Shown piece by piece: positions 23,432 through 37,500 of a stretch of DNA of 64,000 bases. The position numbers and the translations under genes were made by a program. The stretch spans positions 11,586,409 to 11,650,408 of the forward strand of contig OY987250.1 in NCBI GenBank assembly GCA_963920765.1. The letters are read 5' to 3'. A model generated the notes under the pieces. The model had not been told where the DNA came from. It saw nothing but the letters and a program-made list of their open reading frames with translations, and ran no database searches. This DNA comes from Ulota crispa. Lineage: Eukaryota; Streptophyta; Bryopsida; Orthotrichales; Orthotrichaceae. Each line of letters opens with the position of its first letter. The stretch's first letter is position 1.

Positions 23432-24443
23432 TAAAGTACACTCTTTGACAATGATCTTTTTAAATTTAATAGAACCAAACCAAATTAGAGCATCTTTGGC
23501 GTTGCCTAACAAGGGTTTGACAAACTTCAAGCATGGATGACAAGTGCTTTGGGCCCTCAAAATTCTCTCATGGCACTCTATCTTATTGTGTCAAAGCAAT
23601 GATCCTTTAGAACACTATTCATCCTCATTTTAGTGAGCTTCATCCTATGTTCCCCTTGTTGAATACTTGAATGGTCAAATGTCTATTTATGGGGCACTTT
23701 TGAAGAACAAGGGTCATATATGAAGTGCAAAGGTGGAAAACAAGAATTTTGAGGGTCAAAAATAGATGTAATATCTTGAAATTTCAAGTTTGAAAAGCAA
23801 CATTGAAGATGCTCTAACATAAAACAATCAAAGTGATTACCTATATCAAATCAATAGCAAAGTACAAATTACAAATGCAATCTTAGGGGGTCACTCTTTG
23901 AAAGTGTTTAAGGTATTTACTAAGGGACAAGGGTAATTATTTTTATCGGGCCTTATGTGTTTTTTTAATTAGCACTTAAATCCTCCATTAATTAATTAAT
24001 TGAATTTATTTTTTGGTAAAAAAAAGACTCCATGTAATATTTCTTTTATTCAAAAAAAACTTGTACTATCTTATCATATATACACTTAGTTTCTAATTTT
24101 TGTATTTAAAAACAAAATCCACCTTGTAATGTCCTTCACACAATTTCTACATTTTAAGCTAATAAACCCCAAGGGAATGACTCATCGTTGCTTCCATTCC
24201 ACAACAAGTATTTGATGTGGATGTTCTTATTCATACTATGGAAATGTAGAACATTGAATGGTTGAGGAAAAGCATGCTTGAGTACGTAGCTTGACACTCT
24301 TCGGGATTTCATATTAATAAGTTTCCATTTCTTATTGAAATTGTACAACAAATAGGAACAAATAGGAACTTCAACTTGTACGTAATAGGATTTTCATAAT
24401 AATGTCAAATGTGACATCACAAATCACAATGATCTTTATATAA

Positions 24444-25001
24444 GGTAAAATTTTTTGGATATCCTTTAACCCTTGAGTGCCCATGCCATATTCACTCAAA
24501 TTCATACCCTTGTGTACTTAGTCCAATAAAAGTATTATCTAAGTAGAGTCAAATAGCTTGAATTTTTTTGAGTGGTAGTAGACACATGCCTAAAGGTACA
24601 TGAAAAAGTACAAAACTTTTGATTTTACCATCAAGAAGAGGATAAGAGTCAAACGTGGACATTTTTCAAAACTGAGTGCCCCATTTTGAGGTCCTGGGGC
24701 GCTCACTTAGGGGTTAAGTTTGCAATATCTGTACAAATGTCTCAGTTTTTTCAAAACTACACAAATACCTTTGGCAAATTTTCATAATTGCAAAAATATT
24801 CTTCTCCAAAATTATCAAAGGTCCGTGTTACCTATTTTTCGACATGACATGTTGTGATCAACCTAGCATAAATCTTGCTCAAAAGTAAGTGACATGCAGT
24901 TTTGATCATTATGGAGAAGAGTAATTGTGCAATTTCTGAAAAACCAGAGGCATCTATACAAATATTGCAAATTTTAGAGGTACTGTCCATCAAATTTTCC
25001 C
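24444..25001. mobile_element. Mutator-like MITE interrupted by a piggyBac-like MITE
   Basis: Ends GGTAAAATTTTTTGG and inverse GGGAAAATTTGATGG; flanks TTTATATAA and TTCAATAAA agree at seven of nine positions. The interior matches the other members of the family except for the 252-bp TTAA-bounded insertion at 24466-24717. Confidence 0.7.
24466..24717. mobile_element. piggyBac-like MITE, nested, with readable target site
   Basis: TTAA at 24466-24469 followed by CCCTTGAGTGCCC, and TTAA at 24714-24717 preceded by the inverse of CCCCTAAGTGAGCGCC. Removing the insert and one TTAA restores GGATATCCTTTAAGTTTGCAA, which differs by one base from the corresponding GGATATCCTTGAAGTTTGC of the host repeat family. 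Confidence 0.8.
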
Positions 25002-25010
25002 TTCAATAAA

Positions 25011-28000
25011 TTGGGACATCGTCTACATTTGAGACTATTTGGCAAATAGAGATTCAAAAAGCCATAGAAATTCTAACATAATAACATGTATGTTTTCTTG
25101 TGAAAGTGTGAATTTGTTGATTAAATTCTTACTTTGTTGAATTCTAAAAACATAGACAATGATGGTAGAGGAACTTGCCATCAAAGAGTAGTCAGTGGAG
25201 CTAAATTTCCTTCCTATAAAGTAATTCTCATAACTGCAGGTTTATAAGGAGGTTCTGTGTAATGTACAAGAAAGTTTCTTAAGATCATCTTTTTTTGATG
25301 GATTTGTAATTATTTATGCCCTAGGTAAGAAACGAAACTTAAAAATCAACCAAGTTGCAGTGTTTTACAGGATCTTAGAAAGCCAATTGTTGCTATTTGT
25401 GATGCTACAAGACATTAGAAGAGAAATATGTTCTAAACAACTAGTTCACAACAACTACAAAATGTTCTAAATGATTGTAATTGAATCATTGTATAAGGTA
25501 GCGACACTCATACCCATTACTGTTTCCATGGGCATGACCTACACCTGACAGCTTGTGTGAGTGACTTTCAATTAATAAAAAAATGAGTTATAGGTACTTA
25601 GGTGATGGTTATGGGTGACAAAGTGATGGTTATGAGTAACAAAGTGATGGTTGTAGGTGACTTCCATGACAATTTTGAGAGCCCCATCACATTGTTTTTA
25701 GCATCTCCTACTCACAACCATGGATTTTTAGTGATTTTGGACTTTTAAAAATCTTTGTGAACAGATGCTTTCAATTGAAACTTTGAAATTGATGCCAATA
25801 TCTTTCATTCCTTTTTTCTAATCTAGCAATATTACTTTCAAATTTTTTTTGTCAGGATATATACCTTATAATGCTTAAACTCACGCTTATATTTGCTACT
25901 ACCTTAGTAGTTTAGGACATTTGCAATCATTGTGAACCAGTAGTTTAGGGCTCGTTTTACTTCTGGTGAGAACCGGCTGAACAAGATTATGAAATCCGGA
26001 TGCCCAAGTTGAACAAAGATGTGATATGATTTACCACACAGTTATTATTCATTTATTTTTTAGTTCCTCAGGTTATGTCTGCTAATTAACCTTTAGCTTT
26101 ACCTGCTGAACAGCTTGCGCCTGGAGCACAGACATACTTAAGAAAAGTCGGTGAAAACGTCAGCAGATTAAGGAACAAAGACTGATAGATTCTCTACTAC
26201 TACAGTATAATGCAATATCAGATCACACTCATGAAATCCTAGAGTAATGCGTGTTAACTGTTAAGTGAGGCTGCACCCTCATTACTGTTCACAGCACAAG
26301 TCCTGTTACTTCTGTTCACAGCACCAAGGCTTAACTCTTAAACGTCCCATGGACATAGCAGATAAGTTGTCGATAATTGGCATTTACTACCATTAACTAA
26401 CAAGTTTTAAATTAGATCTCAAATAGTCCATTAAAACCACATTGATCTATATTCCAACTTTTTTATTAATCTCAATGTAGTAAAAGTGTAAGTGTAGATC
26501 CATTTCAAAATATAAGAAACATACCTTATTATGTACTGGTAGCAAAGGGTCTTTCAGAAGTTTAAAGGTCAAGTGGTTAACCCTTGAACATTCATGTAAA
26601 TGTAACAACATTTGTAGCTTTTTTGGGCGGACAAATTCAAAGCAATGTCAAGTAAATTTTGAAATAGTGTTTTCAATTGCAACCAGATATTTGGATGCAT
26701 TGTCCTAATGGTTGTTTTTGAACATCAAATCTGATGTATTGTCCACTTTCAAAGATTCTTTTTGATTTGCAAAGCGGACTTCCTGTATTGACCCAAATGT
26801 GGCGAATGAACTGTTCTAAAAGGTGACATGCACACCAAAATGTATCTGCAAGTGCAAGACAAGATTGCGGAGATCGGCAGAACTTGCATTATTTCATGTT
26901 CGGAAGAAACTATGGTCAAAAAGCTAGATTCCTTGTGCACCAATTCAACTGGTCACCGGTGGTGTTTTCTCATGGTCCCACCCATCCAGGAATTTAGTGA
27001 GAATGTTATGTTCGTTATTCTGATTGTCAAACTTTACTTCATTGAAATACATATCTTTTCCGTATAAAGTAAAACTAGATTGCATCATTTTGTCGTGTCT
27101 GGACCAAAAAGGGTGGAGTAACTCATTCTGATTGATGCCGCATGCTCTCGATCGATGCAACTCCCTCGCATCCAAATTTGTGGGGGAATCTGCAGGATCA
27201 ACTTGATGAAGTACGCCAAATAATGTAAGACACACCACACAATAAACAAATACAATGGTATGCTCCGGGATTTTTTACAAAATTCATTTCAGACAGTGCA
27301 AGATTTTGAATTCAGCAAGACCTTTTTCACATTAATATGTGCAAATTTTCCCAAATCAGAGCCGTTTCACATTATGACCAACCAAATAGAGAGGCCACGG
27401 GATTGGGTGTCAAAACTTTGTTGAGAGGTTAAAGAAATGGGCCAAAAAGAGGTACTAAAATATGAACGTGTTATTTGTTAAATTGGGAAAAACGTAGGTA
27501 CTATTTTGTATTTCCCTTGAAACCCAAAAAGTTACTCTAAACCAGATTGAAAGGTCTCAAATTTAGTATAAGCCACTAAGATTTTTTCCCTTGCAAATTC
27601 CTCCTCTCAAGTGAGGGCACGTGTACAAAAAAAAAAATTTGTGAGCTAGAATTTAAGGGATCACCTGAATTCTTGAAAGTCTCAAAATGTTTTGTTTTTC
27701 CCAATTTAACAAATAATGCGTTTATGGCTTTTGAAACTTTTGGCCATTCATAATGTGAACTTTTCAAAGGCCAAGTTCAAAATCCAAACTCTTGGCAATG
27801 AACTTGCACACCCTCTTGACTTGAATGGCCATAGTGTGAAATGGCTCTTAGAATGGAAATGTGATATGTTCTTTTGCTCTTGTTTTCTAAGAAGGATTTT
27901 GACAACAATCTTCCATAATCCCTCAAGTAACAACTTGGTCCATTGTGCAACATTCTTCACATACTCTATAATTGAGCTACTTGCTACTAAAATTTCCTTA

Positions 28001-29639
28001 AAAGTTTGACCATTTTAATTACACTTTTTAAGATACATTTTAATACTATAACTCGCAATATTTTTGAATATCCTAGATTACCAAGAACTACTTTGGTTTT
28101 AGTGAAACTAGCAAATTTACGTATTTTTAAATTTGTGTGAGCTGGATTTATTAGTGCAGGGCGTTGTGACTGAAATAACTTGAGCACTATCAAATTTTAC
28201 CCCACCACATTATGCTTGCGACCTACATAAGTGGCTCTCACTAGGGTCCGAGCCTTGAAGCAAAAGTGAAAAATTAGCAAAAACTAAATCAGTGTTGCAT
28301 AAAATATGTAGTATAGAAGTGTATTGTCAAATCAGGTGGAGTTTGTTATTTTTGTAAGTATTACGTTCGTCCTCTCTCTAGAATCTAGATTGTTGTCTAT
28401 ATGAAGACATGATGCAGTATTTGCAAAAGATGGACTCCCTTTGTGTAAGAACAAATTTTTAAACGGCACGAAAGAGTCCGGGTTTTGCAAATTCCAGGTA
28501 TTGGTTCAAGATTAGCACTGGGATAACTGCTAAGCTAAAGCTAATTTGCTAAGAATCTAACTTACTGACCGGCTCACTTTTTGCTAACTTGCCCAAGGTC
28601 GGCCAACTTGCCAACCTTTAGCGAACCTCTCAAATGAGTCGCTTGACAAAATTCCTTTCAGATTCGATAGAATTTCTCAACGAAGAGCTTAGAGCTGGTC
28701 TTGAGGGCAGATTTGTCGTCAAACTGCAAACTTCAAGATCAGAGCATGTGGTACGTAGTTATACAGAAACCAAGTGAGAAGATGCGTTTTATTTTTCAAA
28801 CTTTCAAATTAAAATTCAATTCATATAGTAAAACGCAACATTTGTCAATTTGAGAAAAGAACGCAATGTTGAACACGATATTCATTAATTTGGGAAAGGG
28901 CAATTCCCAATTTGTATGTCTCTTTAATCTAAAACTCTCATCTTAATCTTGTTTGGCACACTTGTGAGAAAACAACTGATACTTTACAGATACTTTACAT
29001 ATGACAGATGTCTAGATCCGAATTAGTCATGAAAAAGTGGAAATAAAATGGGCATGATCTGAAATGAAAATGTGGCTAGAAGTCCCAAAATGTGCTAGAA
29101 TTCCCAAATTAATGAATATCTTGTTGTTGGGACTTTTGGAATTTATGTATTTATGAGAATTTTGGTATTTTAAAATGAGCTTTACAATGATTTATTTAAG
29201 AACTTACATTAATGATGAAATATCTTGAAAAGGAATTATTCTTTTAAAAAAACTATTTTAAATCACTAAAATATTTTCACAAATGCAAAATTCAAGACAC
29301 CTAAAATTCATTTTGGGAAAGATTTTTTCCCAAATTCAAGAATTTTATAATACTAGCGGATGGCAATTGCTATGCCACGCAAGGTTTTTTTTTGGGCAAT
29401 TAAAGGCCCACTTTCCTCGGAAAAAAAATGTGAGCTTCAAGCCAATAGAAAGAAAAGCAAATAAATGTTCAAAAAATGCAAAATTCCAATCATGAGTGTT
29501 GCATTGCAGCCTAGGCTATCATAAATTCTTGTCAAAATGAGAATTGATGCTATCTTTTTATGATGAGATAGATACAAAAACACCCTCAAAAAAGTTGATT
29601 GTGCTAGCTTCTCCTTTATGTCATTATTAATAGCCATGA
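25011..29639. other. Long intergenic tract, no firm gene
   Basis: A left end of the TA/AGGTAG family appears at 25494 (TAAGGTAGCGACACTCATAC) with no certain partner. At 25600-25660 a unit of about 20 bp (AAGTGATGGTTATG) is repeated three times. Lone TTAA-type ends sit at 26331 (TTAACTCTTAAACGTCCC) and 26577 (TTAACCCTTGAACATT). Two overlapping frames near 26828-27238 look somewhat protein-like but match nothing I know and could be a transposon remnant. The rest is AT-rich and featureless. Confidence 0.4.
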
Positions 29640-29680
29640 CACTACAAAAACTCACGTTTAGAGGCTACTTTCAACTCCAG
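29640..29680. repeat. CACTA terminus
   Basis: CACTACAAAAACTCACGTTT at 29640 is a typical terminal sequence of plant CACTA (En/Spm) elements, pointing into the region that holds the Tnp2 remnant. The opposite end (…TAGTG) could not be located in the sequence to the right. Confidence 0.45.
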
Positions 29681-30582
29681 CTAAAAATAAGGATTGAGCC
29701 TACTGTCATGATGTAAATCACGGCATATGGTAAAATAAATAAAATTATTAGTTTATAATATGTGTGAGGTGTTGTACTCTTTTCCCTTCATCCACAGTTT
29801 TATCCTTGATTATTAAGGTTTTTCCAGATAAGGTTTTGATGAGGCAACAACCTTTTAGAAGTGTTAGTTAACTAGAGTTCTTTAGAATTTATTTCAGTGA
29901 AGGAATTCATATACCAATGGTCTAGAAGGACTTTTACTTTAGAGTTTACTTTAGGTAAAGTATTTCATAGACCAATGGTAGAGGAGGACCTTTTATTTTA
30001 TATCCTCTTTCTATAGTATATATCTGAAACCCTATTTGAAAGAGGATGTTCTTGGAAACCACTTATTATTTTATATATGAACATGTCCTTTGAAAAAATT
30101 TATTAGTCCAAATATAAATTATATTTCTGTTCTTAGAAACCAATTATTATTTAATATATATTTGTGTTCTTTGAAACCAAATTTTATTCTATACTTTGAA
30201 ATATATTTCTCTCTTATGTTTTGATTTTTTATCATCTTGAAGTTTTATTTTGAGAGGAATATTGTGCATACTGTCTTTCATTCAATTCTCTAATACAATT
30301 GCAGCCAGACACCCTGCGTGTTTCCAAAATGCTCTTCTCTCTACCCAATATTGTAAGCTAAAATTTATTTTCAAAGAATTATACATAGTCATTGGTCAAA
30401 AAACAAAAAAGAAAACCTTGACTCTATGTGTTCACCATTAGAATTTTACTAGGATTTTCATATGTTAAATAAAATACACAGTAAAAATTTCAATGAGACT
30501 TTAGATTGTATACATGACACTAATTATATTCCAAAGAGTGGAGTTGTGGTTTTACAGAGGGCCTTGTGATTTTAGTGGTACG

Positions 30583-30611
30583 AAATATATATATATATAT
30601 ATATATATATA
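30583..30611. repeat. AT dinucleotide microsatellite
   Basis: About 14 AT repeats inside the presumed CACTA element. Confidence 0.9.
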
Positions 30612-31536
30612 ACAAAATATGTAAAATTTTGTTTGAATCAAAATAAATATTATAAGGTGTATTTTTTCTCAAGATATGAAGATATTAAGTATTTTAAAAA
30701 GAATTCAAATGCCAAAAAAATGTACAGAAGATCCAAAAATACTACTTTTGCCTCTCACAAGGTACTACTAGCAAAATTTTGAATCCTCCAAAAGGCCCTT
30801 AAGATTTTATACTCTTAACATTTATTGAGCCTAGGGTGGGTACATTAGAAAGTGTGTGAAGTGTCTCTACTGCATATGACTTTCCTTTTGTACATCACAA
30901 AATCAAAAATATAAATGGTAATCAAATCCTTGTAGGAAGGACTTTATCCTTGTATACAATTTAAAATAATACAAAAAGGCATTGCATTGATAAAACATGT
31001 ACATGAACTTGCTAGACACTATTAGTGCTTTACTCACGTACACAAATAGAGTGAAATAGAATTTATGGTTGTATTGTACCCACATCTTATCCTATTGAGA
31101 TGGCACAACAATTTAATTTTCAAGATTGCATTACACTAAAAATAAATAAATGCTAATTTTTTTTAAATTCATCCATGTTGTGAGAGTAAAAAAATTGCTA
31201 CTAAGAACAACTTGTCTCTTTCTACCCTAAACCTTGAGTTTGGAGGAAAATGCAATATTTGTTTAGCATTCTTGGCAATTTCATCTTGACCATTCATAAA
31301 GGTAGTTAATTTTGTACACATTTCATGTACATTTTCTAAATCTAGTTGACACATCACAAATGTTTCATCATCTTCTTCATGTACATCTTGCCTACATCAA
31401 AGTAAAGACTCTATAGGCTCAAAAGTACTTGCAATTTTTTTTGATAAAAGATTATATTATTGTTGAAGAGTTTTTGAGTTTAAATTAGTATTTATTTATT
31501 TACAATAATTTTTGTCTTTCTTTCTATATTCCATAT

Positions 31537-31854
31537 TTAAATTTTTTTTAAATTTTTCTTATAAGTGTTATTCTCTCTACATGACATTTTTTTTTTGCTA
31601 AAACAAATGCTCATCAAATTATGTTTATGTTCTCTAATTATTTCTTTCAAAAAAATTTGAATTGAAGGATTTTCTAAAATAAATGCTCCTTTGGATAAGT
31701 GCCCAACTTTTTTATCTTCATTAATCCATGCACGTGTTTTTTTATAATCATCAACATAATATTTATGCTGAATTGGATATTTAAGTTTTAAACATCTCCA
31801 TCTATAGAGTTTATTTTTCACTTGATTATGCATAGAAGAAAGATTAGTTATCAT
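31537..31854 (-). pseudogene. Possible C-terminal remnant of the Tnp2 transposase
   Basis: A 105-codon lysine-rich frame (YRWRCLKLKYPIQHKYYVDD within it) on the same strand as, and downstream of, the Tnp2 pieces. Tnp2 proteins end in basic regions, but no motif here proves membership. Called by position only. Confidence 0.3.
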
Positions 31855-33579
31855 GTTGTAGGTAGGAGGTTTCTAACATGTTGCAAAAAAAGACATAAAT
31901 TTTAAGCTAATCTACATTCAATTACAAAAATCTTAACAACAAGTATATGATACACAAGGATATCAAGAATAAAAATCATATATTAAAATTTTATGCATAT
32001 TGGTATATATTTTAATTCTCTACTTCAAATCTATAATATTAACAATTGATTTCACATCTTACTATCTTTTGCCCCACATGCTAAATTGCTAACAACTTAT
32101 TTTTTCCTTGTTTGGAATTTTAAATACACATAAATTTGTGTTTAATGCATTGAATTGGCCGGATACATGTATCACCAAATGGAACAAAAATCTCCTTTAT
32201 TATCAAATGCATATGTGTAATGGGATTTATCATATCAGACTTCATATCTTGTTCATAAAAAGGTTGATGCTGATAATAGTCCGCTAAAAAATAGGTTCTA
32301 TATGCATGTTGTGCTCAAAGCTAAAAATTTCTTTATTTTTTGTTTTATAAAAAGTTGCTTGTGGCATTGTCATTTTTCACCACCACATCATCACCAATTT
32401 CATAATGATATCTTTGCACCATACAACTTTTGTGAATATGTATAAAAGGCACGTGAGTAGCATCAAATTCCAATATACAATGCTTGTTGGTATGAGTTGT
32501 TAATTAAACTAATCATTATGCCCTTGAATTTTGTGATGGCATTGCAAAAGGAATTAGAGCTAATTCTAATACTTTCAATAAATGTGTTGTTTTTTAAATA
32601 GGTGATGTTGTCAAAAAACAACTCAAATGTCACTTTGGATATTGCATCATATGAATGTGCACAATACCTTCTAGGAACATTTAAGCGTTATGAACTTCAA
32701 CCAAAGCTTTTTCTGTGACCTCCATGTTGTCGGTCTTTGGCTCTTTGCTACAATGCATACTTGAATTTTTTGAAACAATATATGTGCAATTGTGCACTAT
32801 ATTTTGCAAATGCTGCTTCCATATTTATTTTTATGCCCAAATTGCATAATATCTTCCAAAATTTGACCGGCACTTGCCACATGCTCCAAAGTTCTTCCAT
32901 TTGGTCCATCTAATGCTTCAAAAAGATTTTGTCACTTTTGTAACAAGTGTTAAACAACATTTAGGTCTTTCACATTCCATCATTTACCTCAAATCCAATT
33001 GAAAAAATAATGAGCTATGTCAATAAGCAAATGTCATATCATGCACCGTGAGTTCAAAAATTGATATTTATTGGCTGCCGATTGTTTTAGAAATATTGGT
33101 AACATCCACATTACAAAATTTTGACATTTTTTTGCAATATATCAATTGTAGTCATTTATTGGATCTCAAGGCCATTGTCTTTGCTTTAAATCATATGTGC
33201 ATGCTTTTGTAATAGAAGTGCAAGTTTTCCACAAGATCTAATAATGCATTTGCTTTTTAATGTTGACTTATATCATGAAAAATTTAATCATATAGTTTTT
33301 GAACATGTTGAGATTTTGAACATGTTGAGATTTTGAACATGCATTATATCATATACTGAGTCTTGGGACATATCAAAATTGTATAAATAAAAAATTTACC
33401 ATAGTTTTGAATCTCCAAACAACCCTAATCCCATGCAGCATTCATCTTTAGCATTCTTGTCATTTTTGAGCCTTGTTCTAAAATCCACAGTTTGGTGTAG
33501 TTTTTCAGCAGTTTGCATCTCCAAAGGATGTACACATTGCATTTCATTCATATTATATACATATTGATTATTAAATTAA

Positions 33580-34557
33580 CTTTGAATGCATTACACATCT
33601 TTGGCAAGCTAATCATTTGAAGGATTTGAAATTCAAAATTTTGCATTGAATTGGATGATCTCCAATCATGAGCATAAAATTTGCCCTCAAGTTAAGCATT
33701 TCACATTGTGTCAAGACGTTACTGATTCAACAAACTAGATAGTTGTTTTTGCAATGGATTATGTTTATAAACAAAAATTCCAATTTTTCAACAAATGGTG
33801 TTGTAAAAGCAGTAATATTCTCCTTAATCCATTTTACAATATATGGATGATTACCACCTAATGGTATAAATAATGCAGGTAAAAAAGAAAAACTCAAAGA
33901 AGTGCATGTATTGAGCACATTGACCTCCACAACCCAACAACCTTGTTGTTTTTTTTTTAAATACTTGAATTCCGTCTTAATGACTAGTTAAAGTCAAATT
34001 CTGAAAAAAAAATTGGACCATCTTATAGGAACCATTTATTGCCTTTTACATTGTCTGCACTTGAATTTACAATTGCTTGTTTTTGCTTGCCAATGTTTTG
34101 AGTTGCGTAAAATTTTGCATTTTATTGGAAATGTACAGTATGATTTTTGACACTTTATACTGGTGCATATAATAGGGAGTTCCCACTATACCTCTAGATT
34201 CCAAAAGTCTTGATACTCTATTATTTTTTTGTTGTGCCAAATGTTTAAAATAGATGGAGGAGCTTTGTGCTTATTCAACCATTCCATACTAGCCCTCCAC
34301 ATAGTCAATATTTCATAGCATGTTCTAGAAGCCATTGTATTTGAAAGTTGATCCACAATGTTGAGATAATCAAAAGCCACCATTTTTAATCTTGTAATGT
34401 TACAATGTGGACATGTTTTTGCACACTCCAGACATTTCTGCGTGTCAATGGGAGAAGTATATGAACATTCTATGCATTTGTTGTCATTGTGATCATCTTT
34501 ATCAGTCAATGGTAAAATAAAAGGTTCATGAGAATAATTCCTGGTGTCTAAACACAT
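33580..34557 (-). pseudogene. Decayed Tnp2-type (CACTA/En-Spm) transposase
   Basis: Read on the minus strand, ordered pieces recall the Transposase_21/Tnp2 family. First, 34557-34186 has the cysteine pairs of C.EC...C.ECAKTCPHC and then FDYLNIVDQL, the usual F-Y-L-P-I block before the catalytic region. Next, near 34000-33900 comes a DGIQVFKK motif (family DGF..F), followed by VVEVNVLN. Then 33930-33727 holds FIPLGGNHPYIVKW and TTPFVEKLE, and finally 33720-33580 reads LRANFMLMIGDHPIQCKI, the family L-R-A...D-x-P block. Stops and frame changes separate the pieces, so it is not functional. A downstream frame at 31854-31537 may be its C-terminal region. The CACTA end at 29640 fits the 3' side of the element. 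Confidence 0.6.
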
Positions 34558-37500
34558 CCTCCATCTCTTAGGTTGGACAAGACCTCCGTTTTATATAAAC
34601 AAATGAGCTTTTTAAAAGATGAAGGATGGAAGCTAGCCCTTCTAAGCTACCATCTCAATCTTTGAGCATCATTCTAGTTAGAGGAGCAAACATATCTTCA
34701 GTTGAGCTTCTTGAACTACTATCACTTATATTTGATAGGCTTTTAAAAATTTGATGGAATGTCTAGTCTTGAAGTTCTATTAGCATGCCTTTGTTGTTCC
34801 ACTTTGCTTGCATTTTAATTATCAAGTTTCTCATCTTCATTTGAAAATATGCTCCACAATTCACCGCTATATCAATATGTAGCAACAATGATGGTTGTGA
34901 GAACTCTCATCTTCCAAAGGTGTATGAATTTGCTCCAAAAAATGCGCTTCATCTTTTGTATTTATCCTAGGTGTAGCATCCCTCTCTCATTGCAGTTGAA
35001 TGTCTAGTTAAGTCTTATAATTTACAATTTTGAACCAAAGTTATTTGTTCTCCAATTTACATGTACAACATTTGCACTTTACTTGTATGCTACAACATGG
35101 ACAAATATGTGCCATCATAAAGTAAAGAACTCTCAAATAATATATATATTTGTATGTATGAGCACAAATTTTTTTTAAATGTATACTAGAAAAAGGTAGG
35201 GAAAAAATTGCACATATACAAAAATCCATGAAACAATAAAAACATGATGTTAGAAGCATATTTATATTAGAATTTTGAATTTTTAAAAATAAGAAATGAA
35301 ATAAAAGTAAAAATAATTATAAAATAAACTACTAAATCCTAAAAATACATGGTCAAAATAAAATTGAGTATAAAATAAACTGTTGAACATAAAAAATACA
35401 TAGCCAAAATAAAAGTTTAAATATTCTTTAACTAACTAAACAAGTGACCACGGTTTTTTCTAGGCTTTTAAAAGCTAGAAAGCTACAAAAAAAATTCAAG
35501 CTACAAGCCTATACAAAAAATTGAAAAGAAAATAGCAACATAGTGCTAGATGTTGCTCAACGTTCCAAATCTAAATGCTTGCCATGCATTAGAAAAAAAT
35601 TATTTTGTTGTTTATAGTTAGTCCACTGGAAACTTAGGTTGAAAACAATGTGACCTTCATGCCACATGGAGCTATATTATTTGAAAATCAAGCCAATTGT
35701 AAGTTTTATTGAGATAATGCTTCTTTTATTATAAACTTTTGGATTTTGTAACCCAAGTTTTTGTAAAATTCATTCTTGCAATTCCAGTTTATGATTTTAG
35801 GAAAATTTGGTCACAATCAACAAGCTCAAAATGTAAATACTTACAGCCTAATTTTCACTTCAAAAAAATCTTGTGTGACCACATCTACACCATTAAAATT
35901 TACTATATGGCCTAAGAAGCTCCTAGTCTGAAACAAACAAAAAAAAACCTTGCAAGGGATTATAGCCCAAGCTAAATATGGAATCAAAAGGGGGTAGTTT
36001 AGCCCCCCTCCTTGAAGTTTAGCCCTGGGGGCTAATCCACTAGAAACTCCCTATGTATGTTTGGAGATTATACATGGGCAACGCGATATTGATGACGAGG
36101 CACAATTGGACCAAGTTTATCTTTCCTGATGATTACTGGCTCCTCTCTTTTTTCACCATTGTGCGATTGCATTTCATATTCCAAGGCATTACATTACTAC
36201 CTCACACAGACTATGCAGGAGTATACAAGTTTAGGGTTATCATAATTGGCAAAGATTAGGGTTTATATATAGGGCAATCCCCGACGACAAAGGCATTGCT
36301 TGACGTAAATCACGAGCATAAAATGATGAAAATTTGAGGATGAGAATTGACGTTGGGTGAAAAATCTGTAATGCCTGATTATGCAAGAAAACCAATGGAA
36401 TCAGGCATTGCGCTGCAAAACCTGCCTGGAAAATGAATGAGAAAATTCCTAGGGGTTATTTACAATAATTGAGTACTTCCCGTCTTGCATGGCATTGCGG
36501 AGTTGGAAGTGTATGTGTTGAGTAAGGGAAGCTGAGCCACAAGTGGTTGCAGACATTGGGTGATTTAAGCGAGGGCTGGGCAGTATCTTGGAGACAGGCA
36601 GTGGTAGTGGCAGCAACAGGTCCTCCTAAAATGGGTCGCAATAAGCGCAACCTCTCGTGGCGGGGGAGGCATCTTTTCTGCGGAGCTCTCTAAATTCTTA
36701 GCTAAGTTATATGTGAGACTATCTACATGAGTGAATAATGATACGCTAGCTTTCATGAAAGGCAAACATGATTTCAATTTTAGTACGCAAGATTGGTCAA
36801 TCTAAGACTACCAACACATAATTCCAAAATATGCTTAAGAGCATGTGGAAGCATGTGTATAAGTGACTAACAATTGAGCAAAAATGATGATTGACTTTGT
36901 TTCTTAAAGTTAAAATTACAGTAAAGAAAGAAATTTTGTCAAAATATAAATCAAAATTAATGTAAACAATTACAACAAGGACTAAGGCAAGCATTCTTTG
37001 TGAATTATATCCATGATCACAATCAAACAGCAAGAATAACACACAATTTTGGTTAAGACCATCCAAATATTCACTTGAACATGGTTACTTATATTAGATT
37101 TACTTATATTAGATTGCCTTAACATATGTTGGGAATTGCTCTCAATTGGAGAATGACTTCAATGCATCTTGATACATGTGATTTTGACACCATATAAATT
37201 ATACAAGTTCTATTCAATTGTTGTGCTATGCACTAACTAAGCTAACTTGTAATTATCCAAGATACAAGTGAGTTTGTAAGATGCACTAACAAAGTAGTTT
37301 ACTATAATTTAGGTTAATTAATGTAACAAGGAAAACAATATTAAATACTATCTAAAATAGAATGACTCAAGTAGCCAAAAACCTAAGCAGATCTAGCAAG
37401 CACATAGTGCAAGTAGAGAATCTGTGAAGAATGGCACATTATAGAGGCTTCACCACCAAGTCGCTACTTGTAAGGCAATGAAAGGTACTGATCAAGACCC

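Noticed and set aside
26828-27238. Overlapping plus and minus frames with protein-like composition
   Set aside because: Neither carries a recognisable motif or splice context; they may be a transposon remnant but cannot be assigned.
30583-30611. AT run as a possible origin or promoter
   Set aside because: A simple microsatellite inside a decayed transposon; nothing else supports a function.
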